From: Muribaculaceae bacterium
GTDB lineage: Bacteria > Bacteroidota > Bacteroidia > Bacteroidales > Muribaculaceae
NCBI GenBank assembly: GCA_017557665.1
Contig: JAFYYI010000087.1
Coordinates: forward strand, 62,001 to 126,000
Direction: 5' to 3'
Length of the DNA stretch: 64,000 bases
Position 1 is the stretch's first letter, and the number at the start of each line of letters is the position of its first letter. Below the pieces are notes generated by a model, which was not told where the DNA came from, searched no databases, and saw nothing but the letters and a program-made list of their open reading frames with translations. Positions 18,067 through 26,714 of the stretch are shown in pieces. The translations under genes were made by a program, and so were the position numbers.

Positions 18067-18993
18067 TCAGTAATCAATCGCCTTGGTTTCTTCCTCGGTG
18101 ACTTTGTTTTTCTTGTTGTGGATTCTCACCTTGAGTTCGTCAAAACCGAACCCGTAAACACCGTTGACATTGCTCTGGGTAATGATGGCCTCGCGGTCGG
18201 TTTCCTTGATGATGCGGAAGATGTGTACACTCTCGTGCTTGCGGCACATGACCATGACGATTTTGACCGCAGCCTTGGTGTACCAACCGGTTCCATCGAG
18301 GATGGTGCATCCGCGGTGCGCCTCCTGAATGATATTGTCGGCTATTTCCTTCCACTTCTTGCTGATGATCATGAACTGTACACTCTGCCGCGTGTTGTTG
18401 ATGACACGGTCGGCAGCCACCGAGTAGATGACCATGAAGATGAGACCGTACACAATCTTGTCGATGGAGTGGAACAGCAGGTAGGATGAGCAGATGATGA
18501 GCACATCGCAGTACATCATCGTTCGGCCAAAGGAGATAGTGCTGTACTTGGCCACCATGGCGGCGATGATGTCGGTGCCGCCGGTGCTGCCGTTATGGGT
18601 GAAAACGATGCCAAGTCCCAGTCCGCACAACACGGCACCCAGGATGACGTTCATGAATGTCTGTTGCTCGATGATGGGTGCTGGGAACTGTGGCTGCAAC
18701 ACCGCCATGAAGAATGTGGCGATGGATGCTCCGATGATTGTACGCAGCACAAACTGCTTGCCGACGCTGTGGAAGGCGATAGCCAGCAGGATGATGTTGA
18801 TGATATAGTAGGTCGCTGCCACATTCCATCCAAGCCAGTAATGGAGGAGTGAAGAAAGACCCGATACACTGCCGATCACGATTTCCTCGGGAAGGATGAA
18901 CGCGGTGAATCCAAAAGCATAGCAGAACAGACCAAATGTGATCATCACATAGTCCTTGGCTAAATTGAGAAGTTTTCTTGATTTTTCGGTCAT
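18067..18993 (-). CDS. YitT family membrane protein (DUF161 plus DUF2179)
   Basis: A 308-residue protein with five to six membrane segments in residues ~10-200 and a soluble C-terminal DUF2179 domain (RGCTILDGTGWYTKAAVKIVMV). FTHNGSTGGTDIIAAMVAK is the characteristic family loop. The biochemical role of the YitT family is not established; a small-molecule transporter is commonly proposed. The start is set at ATG 18993 because the only other in-frame ATG (19020) lies within the -7 box at 19018-19025. Confidence 0.88.
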   Translation of the reverse strand: MTEKSRKLLNLAKDYVMITFGLFCYAFGFTAFILPEEIVIGSVSGLSSLLHYWLGWNVAATYYIINIILLAIAFHSVGKQFVLRTIIGASIATFFMAVLQPQFPAPIIEQQTFMNVILGAVLCGLGLGIVFTHNGSTGGTDIIAAMVAKYSTISFGRTMMYCDVLIICSSYLLFHSIDKIVYGLIFMVIYSVAADRVINNTRQSVQFMIISKKWKEIADNIIQEAHRGCTILDGTGWYTKAAVKIVMVMCRKHESVHIFRIIKETDREAIITQSNVNGVYGFGFDELKVRIHNKKNKVTEEETKAIDY

Positions 18994-19017
18994 AATAAAC
19001 GTCATCTGATGCGGCTG

Positions 19018-19025
19018 CAAAATTA
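19018..19025 (-). promoter_or_regulatory. -7 promoter motif of the yitT-like gene
   Basis: TAATTTTG on the minus strand, 24 bp before ATG 18993. It overlaps the longer open frame and so decides the start. Confidence 0.5.
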
Positions 19026-19158
19026 CTGAAAAATTTCTTGAATTTGGTGAATTGATGAATTAATTAGCCTTTGTATTAAAAAAATGTGTACCTTTAGGGG
19101 GTGCAAACGACCGATGCGTCAATATAGAGATACATTATATATAATATAGAGAGAATCA

Positions 19159-19506
19159 ATGATCACAAGATTAATTATTTCGTCACTGGCGGTGTGGATT
19201 ACCGCCTACACGTTTAGCGGTGTGACGGTAGAACCGTGGTGGTGGGCTATAATTATCGCTGTGGTGCTGGGGTTTGTGAATTCCTGCATCAGGCCGCTGG
19301 TTAAATTTGTGGCCTTGCCCATCAACATCCTGACGCTTGGCCTGTTCACCTTTGTCATCAACGGGTTGATGGTGCTGTTATGTGCTTGGCTGGTGCCTGA
19401 TAATCACTTTGTTGTGGACGGCATCGGTTGGGCCATCGCCTTCAGTATCGCCATGACGATTGTCAGCTGGCTGCTGCATCTCTTCTTCGATCCCAAGAAG
19501 AAGTAA
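19159..19506 (+). CDS. Small four-helix membrane protein, phage-holin-4 / YvlD family
   Basis: A 115-residue protein with four hydrophobic segments and the family motif GFVNSCIRPLVKFVALPINILTLGLFTF. Despite the Pfam name (mycobacterial 4-TM phage holin), members are usually chromosomal membrane proteins of unknown role, and no phage genes are nearby. The stop codon TAA (19504-19506) directly abuts the stop codon of the convergent thymidine kinase gene; no terminator fits between them, so the two transcripts must overlap. A weak promoter (TTTG 19070, TACCTTTA 19089) lies upstream. Confidence 0.85.
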   Translation: MITRLIISSLAVWITAYTFSGVTVEPWWWAIIIAVVLGFVNSCIRPLVKFVALPINILTLGLFTFVINGLMVLLCAWLVPDNHFVVDGIGWAIAFSIAMTIVSWLLHLFFDPKKK

Positions 19507-20136
19507 TCACTCGTCCTCAAACTTGATGGTGTTGCGGTTTGTGCTCTCGATGCGGCGGTTGCGCCAGCATCGGCGGCACAGCGACACGTATTTGTCGTCG
19601 CCACCGATTTCGACCTGGTTGCCGTCGGTGACGATGTTGCCGGAGCTGTCGATGCGTGCGTTGATGATGGTCTTGCGCCCGCAGGAGCAGGTGGACTTGA
19701 TTTCCTCGATGGTGTCGGCAAGTTCCATCAATCGGCGTGAGCCTTCAAAGAGGTGAGACTGGAAGTCGGTCCTGAGTCCGTAGCACACGACATTCACGCC
19801 ATAGTCATCGACGATGCGCGCGAGCTGGTCAATCTGCTGAGCCGACAGGAACTGTGCCTCATCGATGAGCACCCAGTCCTTGACGACGAGGGTCTTCTCG
19901 AACATCTGCTTGAGCATCTCATAGAGGTCGCTCTCGGGGTAAATCCATGAACACTTGCGCTCGATGCCGATGCGTGAGCGGATGACGTTGTCGTTCTCGC
20001 GGTCGTCGATGATGGGTTTCATGCACAGGTATTGCATGCCGCGCTCCTCAAAGTTGTAGGCTTGAGTGAGCAGCAGGGCGGTCTTGGCCGACCCCATGGT
20101 GCCGTACTTGAAGTATAATTTTCCTCCTCCGTTCAT
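19507..20136 (-). CDS. tdk: Thymidine kinase
   Basis: Phosphorylates thymidine to dTMP in nucleoside salvage. The 209-residue protein has the type II thymidine kinase P-loop GTMGSAKT (residues 12-19), the Walker B-like DEAQFL, a conserved tyrosine-rich lasso region, and a structural zinc site made of CSCG and CRRC. Length is normal for the family. It has its own promoter (TAACTTTG at 20208-20215) and ends against the convergent holin-like gene. Confidence 0.95.
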   Translation of the reverse strand: MNGGGKLYFKYGTMGSAKTALLLTQAYNFEERGMQYLCMKPIIDDRENDNVIRSRIGIERKCSWIYPESDLYEMLKQMFEKTLVVKDWVLIDEAQFLSAQQIDQLARIVDDYGVNVVCYGLRTDFQSHLFEGSRRLMELADTIEEIKSTCSCGRKTIINARIDSSGNIVTDGNQVEIGGDDKYVSLCRRCWRNRRIESTNRNTIKFEDE

Positions 20137-20207
20137 GTCAGTGGTATGATAAAATGCTCAATGTCAAGTTGATTTCTCCTTGTTGCCTGGAGCGACAAGG
20201 CCGACAA

Positions 20208-20215
20208 CAAAGTTA
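20208..20215 (-). promoter_or_regulatory. -7 promoter motif of tdk
   Basis: TAACTTTG on the minus strand, 71 bp upstream of the tdk ATG. The -33 region (around 20236) has only a weak TTG. Confidence 0.5.
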
Positions 20216-20305
20216 CTGTTTTCCCGTCACACCACCGCAATTTTTTCAAGAAAAAAGTTATTAACACGATTGGTGTGGGTGACGGGTGTCCCCGGCCATC
20301 GGGGG

Positions 20306-20355
20306 TAATAAAAAGCGCAATGGCAATGTGCCACATGGGGCGCGCTGCCATTGCG
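20306..20355 (-). terminator. Terminator downstream of the zinc-ribbon gene, with a second hairpin at the stop codon
   Basis: Minus strand: a 10-bp stem (CGCAATGGCA/TGCCATTGCG) is followed by CTTTTTATTA. Another 7-bp hairpin (TTCTGCC/GGCAGAA, 20424-20446) touches the stop codon of the zinc-ribbon gene. The 310-bp gap 20137-20446 holds these, the tdk promoter and no convincing gene; the stretch 20356-20423 between the hairpins shows nothing I can name. Confidence 0.65.
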
Positions 20356-20446
20356 GTGTCTTGTTGAGGCAGGAATCCCGATACTAAGACCGCTTGGGGT
20401 CTCTGGGTCCTGAACGCCCAACCTTCTGCCTCGGTTCGGGGCAGAA

Positions 20447-21217
20447 TTATTTGTTTTTGGCCTCTGTTGGGGCGATGCCTACCAGCTCGGGGTCGATGAG
20501 GATGCGTCCGCAGTACTCACAGACGATGATCTTCTTATGCATCTTGATCTCCATCTGGCGCTGTGCGGGGATGCGGTTAAAGCAACCACCGCAGGCGTTG
20601 CGCTGCACGACGACGATACCGAGACCGTTGCGGGTGTTCTTGCGGATGCGCTTGAAAGCGGTCAAGAGCCTCTCTTCGATTTTGTTTTCCTGCTTTTTAG
20701 CCTTCTCGCGCAGGGTCTCCTCCTTCTGCTTGTTCTCGGAGACAATCTCGTTGAGTTCGCTCTTCTTCTCCTCCAACGCGTGCTCACGGTCGGTGTACAT
20801 CTCCTTGGCCTTCTCGATTTCGACCTGCAAGGTCTCAGCCTTGCGGGCAGCCTCGTTCATCTTTTTCTCGGCCAGCTCGATGTTAAGGGTCTGGTACTCG
20901 ATCTCCTTGGTCAGGTAGTCATACTCACGGTTGTTGCGCACGTTGTCTTGGTCGGCCGTGTACTTGTCGATAAGTGCCTCGGACTGCTCCTTGTCCTGAC
21001 GGTGGCGCAGGATTTCCTCCTTCTGGATGGCAATCTCATCCTCATACTTGCTCACGCGTGTGTGAAGACCGGCGATTTCATCTTCAAGGTCTTGCACCTC
21101 CTGTGGCAACTCACCTCTCAGGGTCTTGATGGCGTCAATCTCTGAGAGCTTCTGCTGCAGGTCGTAAAGCGCTTTGAGTTTCTCTTCAACAGTGAGTTCT
21201 TTCTTTTGTGTAGCCAT
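20447..21217 (-). CDS. C4-type zinc-ribbon coiled-coil protein (CT398-like)
   Basis: A 256-residue protein with a long antiparallel coiled coil (residues ~8-185, heptad-rich Glu/Lys) and a C-terminal C4 zinc ribbon made of CGGC and CEYC. This is the conserved zf-RING_7 / DUF164 architecture, thought to act as a nucleic-acid or protein adaptor; no enzymatic role is established. It follows the Nif3-like gene on the same strand, a pairing that is common in Bacteroidota. A TACCTTTG motif inside the 3' end of the Nif3 gene (~21351-21358) could give it its own promoter, and a heptamer array lies in its leader. Confidence 0.9.
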   Translation of the reverse strand: MATQKKELTVEEKLKALYDLQQKLSEIDAIKTLRGELPQEVQDLEDEIAGLHTRVSKYEDEIAIQKEEILRHRQDKEQSEALIDKYTADQDNVRNNREYDYLTKEIEYQTLNIELAEKKMNEAARKAETLQVEIEKAKEMYTDREHALEEKKSELNEIVSENKQKEETLREKAKKQENKIEERLLTAFKRIRKNTRNGLGIVVVQRNACGGCFNRIPAQRQMEIKMHKKIIVCEYCGRILIDPELVGIAPTEAKNK

Positions 21218-21229
21218 AAATTTGTTACT

Positions 21230-21264
21230 TTTAGCTGTTCGCTATCAGCCTTTAGCTATTCACG
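21230..21264. repeat. Heptamer array (TTTAGCT type)
   Basis: Five 7-bp units starting TTTAGCT, with the fourth unit identical to the first and the others related (GTTCGCT, ATCAGCC, ATTCACG). It lies 12 bp upstream of the zinc-ribbon gene start. The reverse complement resembles the units at 59859-59918 (AGCTAAA, GCCTAAC). Confidence 0.6.
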
Positions 21265-21305
21265 GGTGGTACCCAGTCAGCTACCGACTGATTGCTGTGA
21301 GCTTA

Positions 21306-22106
21306 TTATAAATAATTGACTTGGTTCGTTTCGTTGTTCGCAAAAGCGACTGCAAAGGTAGGATTTTTTTTCTGAATAATCTCTAAAAAAATCTCTTTTG
21401 TGAAATGCTCACTCTCGTAGTGGCCGATGTCGGCGGTGACGATGCGCTGGCTGTTATCCAGGAAATCGTGGTATCGCATGTCGGCGGTGACATAGAGTTG
21501 AGCTCCCATCTCGACCGACTTGTCGAGCAGGAATCCACCTGCGCCGCCGCACAGAGCCACTCGGGAGACCATCGTGTCACCATCGCCACTGTAGCGCACC
21601 GCGCCAACCTCGAAGGCGGCTTTGACGCGCTTCAATACCTCCCGTGCCGTCATCGGCTGGATGTCGCCGATGACACCGCAGCCAGCCGTCGGGCAATCGT
21701 TGTCGCCATAGGGCGTCACCTCGTTGCCGTCGAGGAAACTGACGTTGGTCAGCCCGATTTTTTGAGCCATGCGGAAGGAGACCCCTTGCCAGGCGCTGTC
21801 CATGTTGGTGTGGGCGCTGTAGATGGTGACGTCGTTCTTGATGGCCATTGCCACCGTGCGCTCTACAGGCGTGCGGCCCATGATTTTCTTGAGTCCGCGG
21901 AAGATGAGCGGATGATGGGCAATGACGAGGTTGAAGCCTCGCTCAATCGCCTCGGCGACAACGACCTCGGTGGCATCGGTGCACAGGAGCACACCAGTGA
22001 CCTCGGCTTCGGGGTCACCCACCTGGATGCCGGCGTTGTCCCACTCCTCTTGCAGTCGCAAGGGGGCATATTGCTCAATGGCGTCGGTGATTTCTCGGAT
22101 GATCAT
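21306..22106 (-). CDS. Nif3-like dinuclear metal center protein
   Basis: A 266-residue member of the Nif3/YbgI (GTP cyclohydrolase I type 2-like) family. Metal-ligand motifs are visible: IAHHPLIFRG near the N-terminus, YSAHTNMD in the middle and TADIGHYESEHF near the C-terminus. This is the short form without the ~100-residue insert found in many Firmicutes. Members form hexamers with a two-metal site; the physiological reaction is unsettled. The gene follows aspS on the same strand across the longest nonamer array in the window. Confidence 0.92.
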   Translation of the reverse strand: MIIREITDAIEQYAPLRLQEEWDNAGIQVGDPEAEVTGVLLCTDATEVVVAEAIERGFNLVIAHHPLIFRGLKKIMGRTPVERTVAMAIKNDVTIYSAHTNMDSAWQGVSFRMAQKIGLTNVSFLDGNEVTPYGDNDCPTAGCGVIGDIQPMTAREVLKRVKAAFEVGAVRYSGDGDTMVSRVALCGGAGGFLLDKSVEMGAQLYVTADMRYHDFLDNSQRIVTADIGHYESEHFTKEIFLEIIQKKNPTFAVAFANNETNQVNYL

Positions 22107-22135
22107 GAGTCTAGTGGTTGATTGGCTCCGGTGGA

Positions 22136-22207
22136 CTAGAGAAACTAGATGAACTAGACGTTCTAGATAGTCTAGATGATCTAAATACTCTAGATTCTCT
22201 AGTGATG
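22136..22207. repeat. Eight-unit CTAGAnnnn nonamer array
   Basis: Eight uninterrupted 9-bp units, seven beginning CTAG and one CTAA, with variable last four bases. Length 72 bp, twice the 36 bp seen in other nonamer arrays of the window. It lies between aspS and the Nif3-like gene. CTAG is normally among the rarest tetranucleotides in bacterial DNA, so this density is striking. Confidence 0.85.
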
Positions 22208-22223
22208 GGAGCTAACAGTACTA

Positions 22224-24005
22224 TTAAATCTTGTTCTCGGCTTTGAGGCGCTCGCGGTCCACGTCGATGTAGAGCTCGTCGAGCTGGCTCTGGTCAACGG
22301 GGCTGGGTGCGTCGAGCATGACGTCGCGGCCACTGTTGTTCTTGGGGAAGGCAATGCAGTCGCGGATGCTGTCGAGCCCTGCCATGATGGAGACGAAGCG
22401 GTCGAAACCGAATGCGAGACCAGCGTGGGGAGGTGCACCAAACTTGAACGCGTTGATGAGGAAGCCGAACTGTGCCATAGCCCGCTCGGGGGTGAAGCCC
22501 AGGATGTCAAACATCTTGGCCTGGAGCTTGCCGTCGTGGATACGCAGGCTGCCGCCACCGACCTCGATGCCGTTGCAGACGAAGTCATAAGCTTTGGCGC
22601 GAACGCGCTCGGGGTGCTCGTCGAGCAAGGGAATGTCGTCGGGGTTGGGCATGGTGAACGGGTGGTGGGTGGCCATCAGTCGCTGTTCCTCGTCGCTCCA
22701 CTCAAACAGGGGGAAGTCGATGATCCACAGGCACTCAAACTTGTTCTTGTCCCTGAGACCAAGACGCTCACCCATCTCCAGACGCAGGGAGCAGAGCTGC
22801 ACGCGTGTCTTGTTGGCGTTGTCGCCGCTCATGATGAGCACGAGGTCACCGTCGTTAGCACCCATCTTCTCCTTGAGCTGCTGCCAAACGGCGGGCTCGT
22901 AGAACTTGTCGATGCTGCTCTTGACCGTTCCGTCGGTGTTGAACTTGACATAGACCAAGCCCTTGGCACCAACTTGGGGACGCTTCACGAAGTCCACCAG
23001 TCCATCGAGCTGCTTGCGCGTGTAGTCGGCGCAACCGGGAGCGCAGATGGCACCGATGTAGTTGGCCTCGTTGAACACGGGGAAGGTGCCGGTGCCCTTG
23101 AGCACGTCATCGACCTCGACAAAAGTCATGCCGAAGCGACGGTCGGGCTTGTCGCTGCCGTAGAGGCGCATGGCGTCGTGCCAGGTCATCTGGTCGAGCT
23201 TCTCGGGAAGGTCAACATTGCGCACCTTCTTGAACAGGTGGCGTGCCAGTCCCTCGAAAACGTCGATGACATCCTCCTGGTCAACAAAGCTCATCTCGCA
23301 GTCAATCTGTGTGAACTCGGGCTGACGGTCGGCGCGCAAGTCCTCGTCGCGGAAGCACTTGGCAATCTGGAAGTAGCGGTCAAATCCGGCCACCATCAGC
23401 AACTGCTTCAGGGTCTGAGGACTCTGGGGCAAGGCATAGAACTGGCCGGGATTCATGCGTGAGGGCACGATGAAATCACGTGCGCCCTCGGGTGTGGAAC
23501 CGATGAGGATGGGAGTCTCCACCTCAAGGAATCCCTGATCGTCAAGGTAGTTGCGGATGAGGATGGCCATATCGTGGCGCAACTCCAGGTTGCGGCGCAC
23601 GGCATTGCGTCTGAGGTCCAGATAGCGATATTTCATCCTCAGGTCATCACCGCCGTCGGTGTTGTCCTCGATGGTGAAGGGCGGTGTAGTGCTCTCGCTC
23701 AAGATGTTGAGCTTGCTGGCGATGATTTCGATGTCGCCGGTGGGCATGTTGGGGTTCTTGCTCGAGCGCTCGGCCACTGTTCCCACGACCTGGATAACGA
23801 ATTCACGTCCCAGATGGTTGGCTTGCTCACAGAGGTCGGCGTCAACCTCGTTGTTAAACACGATTTGGGTGATGCCATAGCGGTCACGCAGGTCCACAAA
23901 GGTCATGCCACCCATCTTGCGGGTGCGCTGTACCCAACCTGCCAGAGTCACGACTTCGCCTACGTTGGCCAGACGAAGTTCGCCGTTAGTCTTGGTTCTA
24001 TACAT
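22224..24005 (-). CDS. aspS: Aspartate--tRNA ligase
   Basis: Charges tRNA-Asp. The 593-residue class II synthetase has the N-terminal OB-fold anticodon-binding domain ([19 protein letters not shown]), motif 2 region ([19 protein letters not shown]), the bacterial GAD insertion domain, and motif 3 ([15 protein letters not shown]). Length is typical of bacterial AspRS. It has a TAACTTTG promoter motif at 24058-24065. The tRNA-Asp gene lies 2.5 kb away and is not part of the operon. Confidence 0.97.
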   Translation of the reverse strand: MYRTKTNGELRLANVGEVVTLAGWVQRTRKMGGMTFVDLRDRYGITQIVFNNEVDADLCEQANHLGREFVIQVVGTVAERSSKNPNMPTGDIEIIASKLNILSESTTPPFTIEDNTDGGDDLRMKYRYLDLRRNAVRRNLELRHDMAILIRNYLDDQGFLEVETPILIGSTPEGARDFIVPSRMNPGQFYALPQSPQTLKQLLMVAGFDRYFQIAKCFRDEDLRADRQPEFTQIDCEMSFVDQEDVIDVFEGLARHLFKKVRNVDLPEKLDQMTWHDAMRLYGSDKPDRRFGMTFVEVDDVLKGTGTFPVFNEANYIGAICAPGCADYTRKQLDGLVDFVKRPQVGAKGLVYVKFNTDGTVKSSIDKFYEPAVWQQLKEKMGANDGDLVLIMSGDNANKTRVQLCSLRLEMGERLGLRDKNKFECLWIIDFPLFEWSDEEQRLMATHHPFTMPNPDDIPLLDEHPERVRAKAYDFVCNGIEVGGGSLRIHDGKLQAKMFDILGFTPERAMAQFGFLINAFKFGAPPHAGLAFGFDRFVSIMAGLDSIRDCIAFPKNNSGRDVMLDAPSPVDQSQLDELYIDVDRERLKAENKI

Positions 24006-24057
24006 TGTAAAAATTGGTATTGATATGTTTTTAGATGTTATTGTCGTTTAAAACATA

Positions 24058-24065
24058 CAAAGTTA
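24058..24065 (-). promoter_or_regulatory. -7 promoter motif of aspS
   Basis: TAACTTTG on the minus strand, 52 bp upstream of the aspS ATG. Confidence 0.5.
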
Positions 24066-24122
24066 CTACATTCTTGCCACAATTGAACGTGCTAAGGTCA
24101 AAAAATGATGAAAATCACTCAA

Positions 24123-24158
24123 TTTGGCTTGTCATGTCTAAAAAATAGTGTACCTTTG
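24123..24158 (+). promoter_or_regulatory. Promoter of tRNA-Pro
   Basis: TTTG (24123-24126), 24-bp spacer and TACCTTTG (24151-24158) on the plus strand, ending 29 bp before the tRNA. Confidence 0.65.
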
Positions 24159-24187
24159 CGCCGCTAAAAACCGCAAAACGTGTGTGA

Positions 24188-24262
24188 CGGGGTGTAGCGC
24201 AGTCCGGTTAGCGCGCCTGCTTTGGGAGCAGGAGGTCCCTGGTTCGAATCCAGGTACCCCGA
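24188..24262 (+). tRNA. tRNA-Pro (anticodon TGG)
   Basis: A complete cloverleaf of 75 bases. Acceptor stem CGGGGTG pairs with TACCCCG; anticodon stem CCTGC/GCAGG carries loop TTTGGGA; T arm has GGTTCGAATCC. CCA is not encoded. A strong terminator follows at 24301. Confidence 0.96.
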
Positions 24263-24300
24263 CACATTGATAACACACACATCCGTACGGATAAAAAACT

Positions 24301-24336
24301 GGAGCAAGCATCTTCATGCTTGCTCCGGCTTTTTTT
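24301..24336 (+). terminator. Terminator of tRNA-Pro
   Basis: Perfect 10-bp stem GGAGCAAGCA/TGCTTGCTCC, loop TCTTCA, followed by GGC and seven T. Confidence 0.92.
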
Positions 24337-24356
24337 ATGGACTTGTTGTCACGATA

Positions 24357-26324
24357 TTATTCATCGCCCCATGATTCATTCAGAATGTAGTTGATGAGCA
24401 TGATGACATCAGAGATGTTCACATCGTTATCATTATTGATGTCGGCATTCTCGAGGCTATCGGTTGTGGCATTGGAGATCGCCGAGATTAACATCGTCGC
24501 GTCGCTGATGTTCACTGCGCCGTCACCGTTCACGTCGCCACGAATGAGTTCAGACACGTCAAACTCGCCGAGTTTGCGCATGTTGGCCTGGTTGACATAC
24601 ATGTCGGTGTATACGCCGGTTGCGCCATTGGCAAGAGGCCTGCTGATGAAGGCAACAATCTCCATCTTGTCGGTATTCCAGCTTGAAGGAATATTAATCT
24701 CGAAGGTGTTGGTATACTTGTCACCATCAACCTTGTTGAGTTTCACACCCATTACCGAACCGAGTGCTTTGCGGAAGACATGGTTGTGCACATAATTGGA
24801 CTCCCATGTGCCCAGATTCAACTGGCGGTAAACGATGCTGTCCTCGGTAAGGAATACCGACAACTTAGCGTCCTCACCCATCATGAGGTCAAAGTCGGAG
24901 GTGATATCACCATCGATGGTGATGACGGCGTTGCGGGTTTCGGGATCCAGGGTACTGTTGATGTTAACCGTTGCGAAGCTGGGTGTTGCTTCAGCCACAA
25001 AGTCGAGGAAGTTGCTAACAGCTGAAGCGACCTCCTGATGGTATTGCTCATAGTAACCGATACCATTGGCAAGTGTCGATTCATCCTCCCAACCCACTGA
25101 ACGGTCGAATGCTGCCGAGGGCCAACCAGTCAAGCCCATGTAGTTCTGCAACGTGTCACATTGTGCGGTGTTGCAGGGGTCAACTGAACTCTGGTTGCCG
25201 TGGATGGCTACCATAGCGATGTCGTCGCGCATATTCATGAGCGCCTTGAGCATGCCGGCGCCAAGCGGGCAATAGGTGCAGGAGTTGGAGGTTAATTCCT
25301 CAACCAGGTGCATCTGACGGTCAAAGCTGTTCACAAAGAGGATGAAGTCGCAGCTGGTAGATGCGGGATTCTCGACAGGCTCACCAAAGAGCGAATTAAC
25401 AACAACTTTCAGGTTGTGCTTGCCAGGTTCCATACCTGTTGAAGGAATGGCGTACTCGATGTCAATGCCGTTTCTGCCGAAGGGGGCAGGATTGCTGATG
25501 GTGGTCACGTATTCACCGTCGATTAACACGTCATAGGTGCAATCGCCGGCAGCAATCTCTTCGCTGGCAACACCTGCGTTTCTGGTGCTGAAGACGAAAG
25601 GAATGTCTTCGCCCAGCTTGATGTAATTGTTGGTGGTGAGCTTGCTGGCCGAGATCTTGTAATCAGGGAAGAAATCACTCTCTACCACGCACTGTACACT
25701 CAAGTTACCGTAGTCGGATAATCCAACGTCCTGCCAGCGGTTCTGGTAGTACAGGTAGGTGGGATGAATCTCACCGACGTTAACTGCCGAGATGGGATAG
25801 TTGCTGCTGGTCTGGCGATACTCAAAACCGATTAACAGGCTCTGATTGTTCTCAAGATTGATATCATAGGGCGTTTCCAGTTCAATCTCGTTCCATCCCA
25901 AAGCATTGGAGCTGCATGACCAGGTCTTCAGCGTGCCGATTGCGCCATTGGCACTAACTACTGCGACGAAAACATTCGAAATGCTTGTTGCATTAGCCAA
26001 ACCGACGCGGAACTTGACAATCTTGCCACCCTGGAAGATTGCCAACTCATCGGGCGTGAGGATGGTGCCAAGGCGTTGGTTGCCAGGAAGACCAGTAATA
26101 CCCAGACCTTCATCCGAGCTTGCGAGGTCGTCGGTGTCGTAGTGACCCATGATCAGCTGGTTTTCACCCAGGTTGGCACGGGCTGGAGCATTCAGACGAT
26201 GCTGGAATGTTTTTAGCGCGAAAGGCGCTTTCTGTACCTTGATGTTTTGGTCCCCAATCAATTGGGCTTGCATTGCCATGGGCAATAGCATGGCTGCAAA
26301 AAGTAAGCATAAAAATTTCTTCAT
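24357..26324 (-). CDS. Secreted Omp28-like protein with thioredoxin-type CxxC and dockerin-like C-terminus
   Basis: A 655-residue exported protein. Residues 1-20 are a signal peptide (LCLLFAAMLLPMAMQAQ). Residues ~40-330 are beta-rich. An Omp28-like, thioredoxin-related domain starts near 335 (LVEELTSNSCTYCPLGAG) with CxxC at C349/C352, followed by DDIAMVAIHGN and GWPSAAFDR. Two dockerin-like repeats end the protein (GDVNGDGAVNISDATMLIS and ADINNDNDVNISDVIMLIN). Omp28-like proteins are outer-surface proteins of Porphyromonas and relatives with no firmly known role; a thiol-redox or adhesin function is possible. Promoter motif TATCTTTG is at 26409-26416. Confidence 0.85.
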   Translation of the reverse strand: MKKFLCLLFAAMLLPMAMQAQLIGDQNIKVQKAPFALKTFQHRLNAPARANLGENQLIMGHYDTDDLASSDEGLGITGLPGNQRLGTILTPDELAIFQGGKIVKFRVGLANATSISNVFVAVVSANGAIGTLKTWSCSSNALGWNEIELETPYDINLENNQSLLIGFEYRQTSSNYPISAVNVGEIHPTYLYYQNRWQDVGLSDYGNLSVQCVVESDFFPDYKISASKLTTNNYIKLGEDIPFVFSTRNAGVASEEIAAGDCTYDVLIDGEYVTTISNPAPFGRNGIDIEYAIPSTGMEPGKHNLKVVVNSLFGEPVENPASTSCDFILFVNSFDRQMHLVEELTSNSCTYCPLGAGMLKALMNMRDDIAMVAIHGNQSSVDPCNTAQCDTLQNYMGLTGWPSAAFDRSVGWEDESTLANGIGYYEQYHQEVASAVSNFLDFVAEATPSFATVNINSTLDPETRNAVITIDGDITSDFDLMMGEDAKLSVFLTEDSIVYRQLNLGTWESNYVHNHVFRKALGSVMGVKLNKVDGDKYTNTFEINIPSSWNTDKMEIVAFISRPLANGATGVYTDMYVNQANMRKLGEFDVSELIRGDVNGDGAVNISDATMLISAISNATTDSLENADINNDNDVNISDVIMLINYILNESWGDE

Positions 26325-26408
26325 AAAGCTGAAAATAATAAAGGGTTAATAACTATATATTGTTATGTTGATTTGGTTAATTTGAACAATACTTCATGAG
26401 AGATGTTG

Positions 26409-26416
26409 CAAAGATA
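26409..26416 (-). promoter_or_regulatory. -7 promoter motif of the Omp28-like gene
   Basis: TATCTTTG on the minus strand, 84 bp upstream of the ATG at 26324; no clear -33 box. Confidence 0.45.
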
Positions 26417-26474
26417 ATGAATGTTAACGAAATAGGACTATTTTTCGGTGTGTTTTTTTCAAGTTTATCAACAC

Positions 26475-26509
26475 AAAAAGAGATGCCCCATGACGGAACA
26501 TCTCTTTTT
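26475..26509 (-). terminator. Terminator of tRNA-Asp
   Basis: An 11-bp stem AAAAAGAGATG/CATCTCTTTTT starts immediately after the encoded CCA in minus-strand reading and ends in a T run. Confidence 0.85.
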
Positions 26510-26585
26510 GGCGGTGTGTACGTGACTCGAACACGCGACCCCCTGCGTGACAGGCAGGTATTCTAACCAACTGAACTAACACACC
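26509..26585 (-). tRNA. tRNA-Asp (anticodon GTC), CCA encoded
   Basis: Minus-strand cloverleaf: acceptor GGTGTGT/ACACACC, anticodon stem CCTGC/GCAGG with loop CTGTCAC, T arm GTGTTCGAGTCAC. Discriminator G at 26512 is followed by a genomic CCA (26511-26509), unlike the tRNA-Pro in this window. Confidence 0.95.
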
Positions 26586-26612
26586 ATGTCGCATTTCGGG
26601 CGAAATGCGGTG

Positions 26613-26645
26613 CAAAGATAGTGCAAATGTTTTTAATCCTGCAAA
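26613..26645 (-). promoter_or_regulatory. Promoter of tRNA-Asp with a palindromic leader
   Basis: Minus strand: TTTG (26642-26645), 21-bp spacer, TATCTTTG (26613-26620). Between the promoter and the tRNA lies an 8-bp palindrome, GCATTTCG/CGAAATGC (26591-26608). Confidence 0.8.
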
Positions 26646-26714
26646 TAATTTTTCTGTTTTTTCATCAATAGCTTTAATTTTTTGACTTTTTGGCCAGTTT
26701 GGAACCTGTTGGGT

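Noticed and set aside
19159..19506. Prophage remnant suggested by the holin-like name
   Set aside because: The family is chromosomal in many bacteria and no other phage gene is nearby.
20133..20351. 72-codon frame upstream of tdk
   Set aside because: It crosses a terminator and the tdk promoter and has no coding character.
20280..20446. Structured RNA such as 6S, SRP or RNase P RNA between tdk and the zinc-ribbon gene
   Set aside because: None of the conserved cores of those RNAs is visible; two ordinary hairpins explain the signal.
22136..22207. CRISPR-like periodic array
   Set aside because: Units are 9 bp with no separate spacers, and no cas genes are present.
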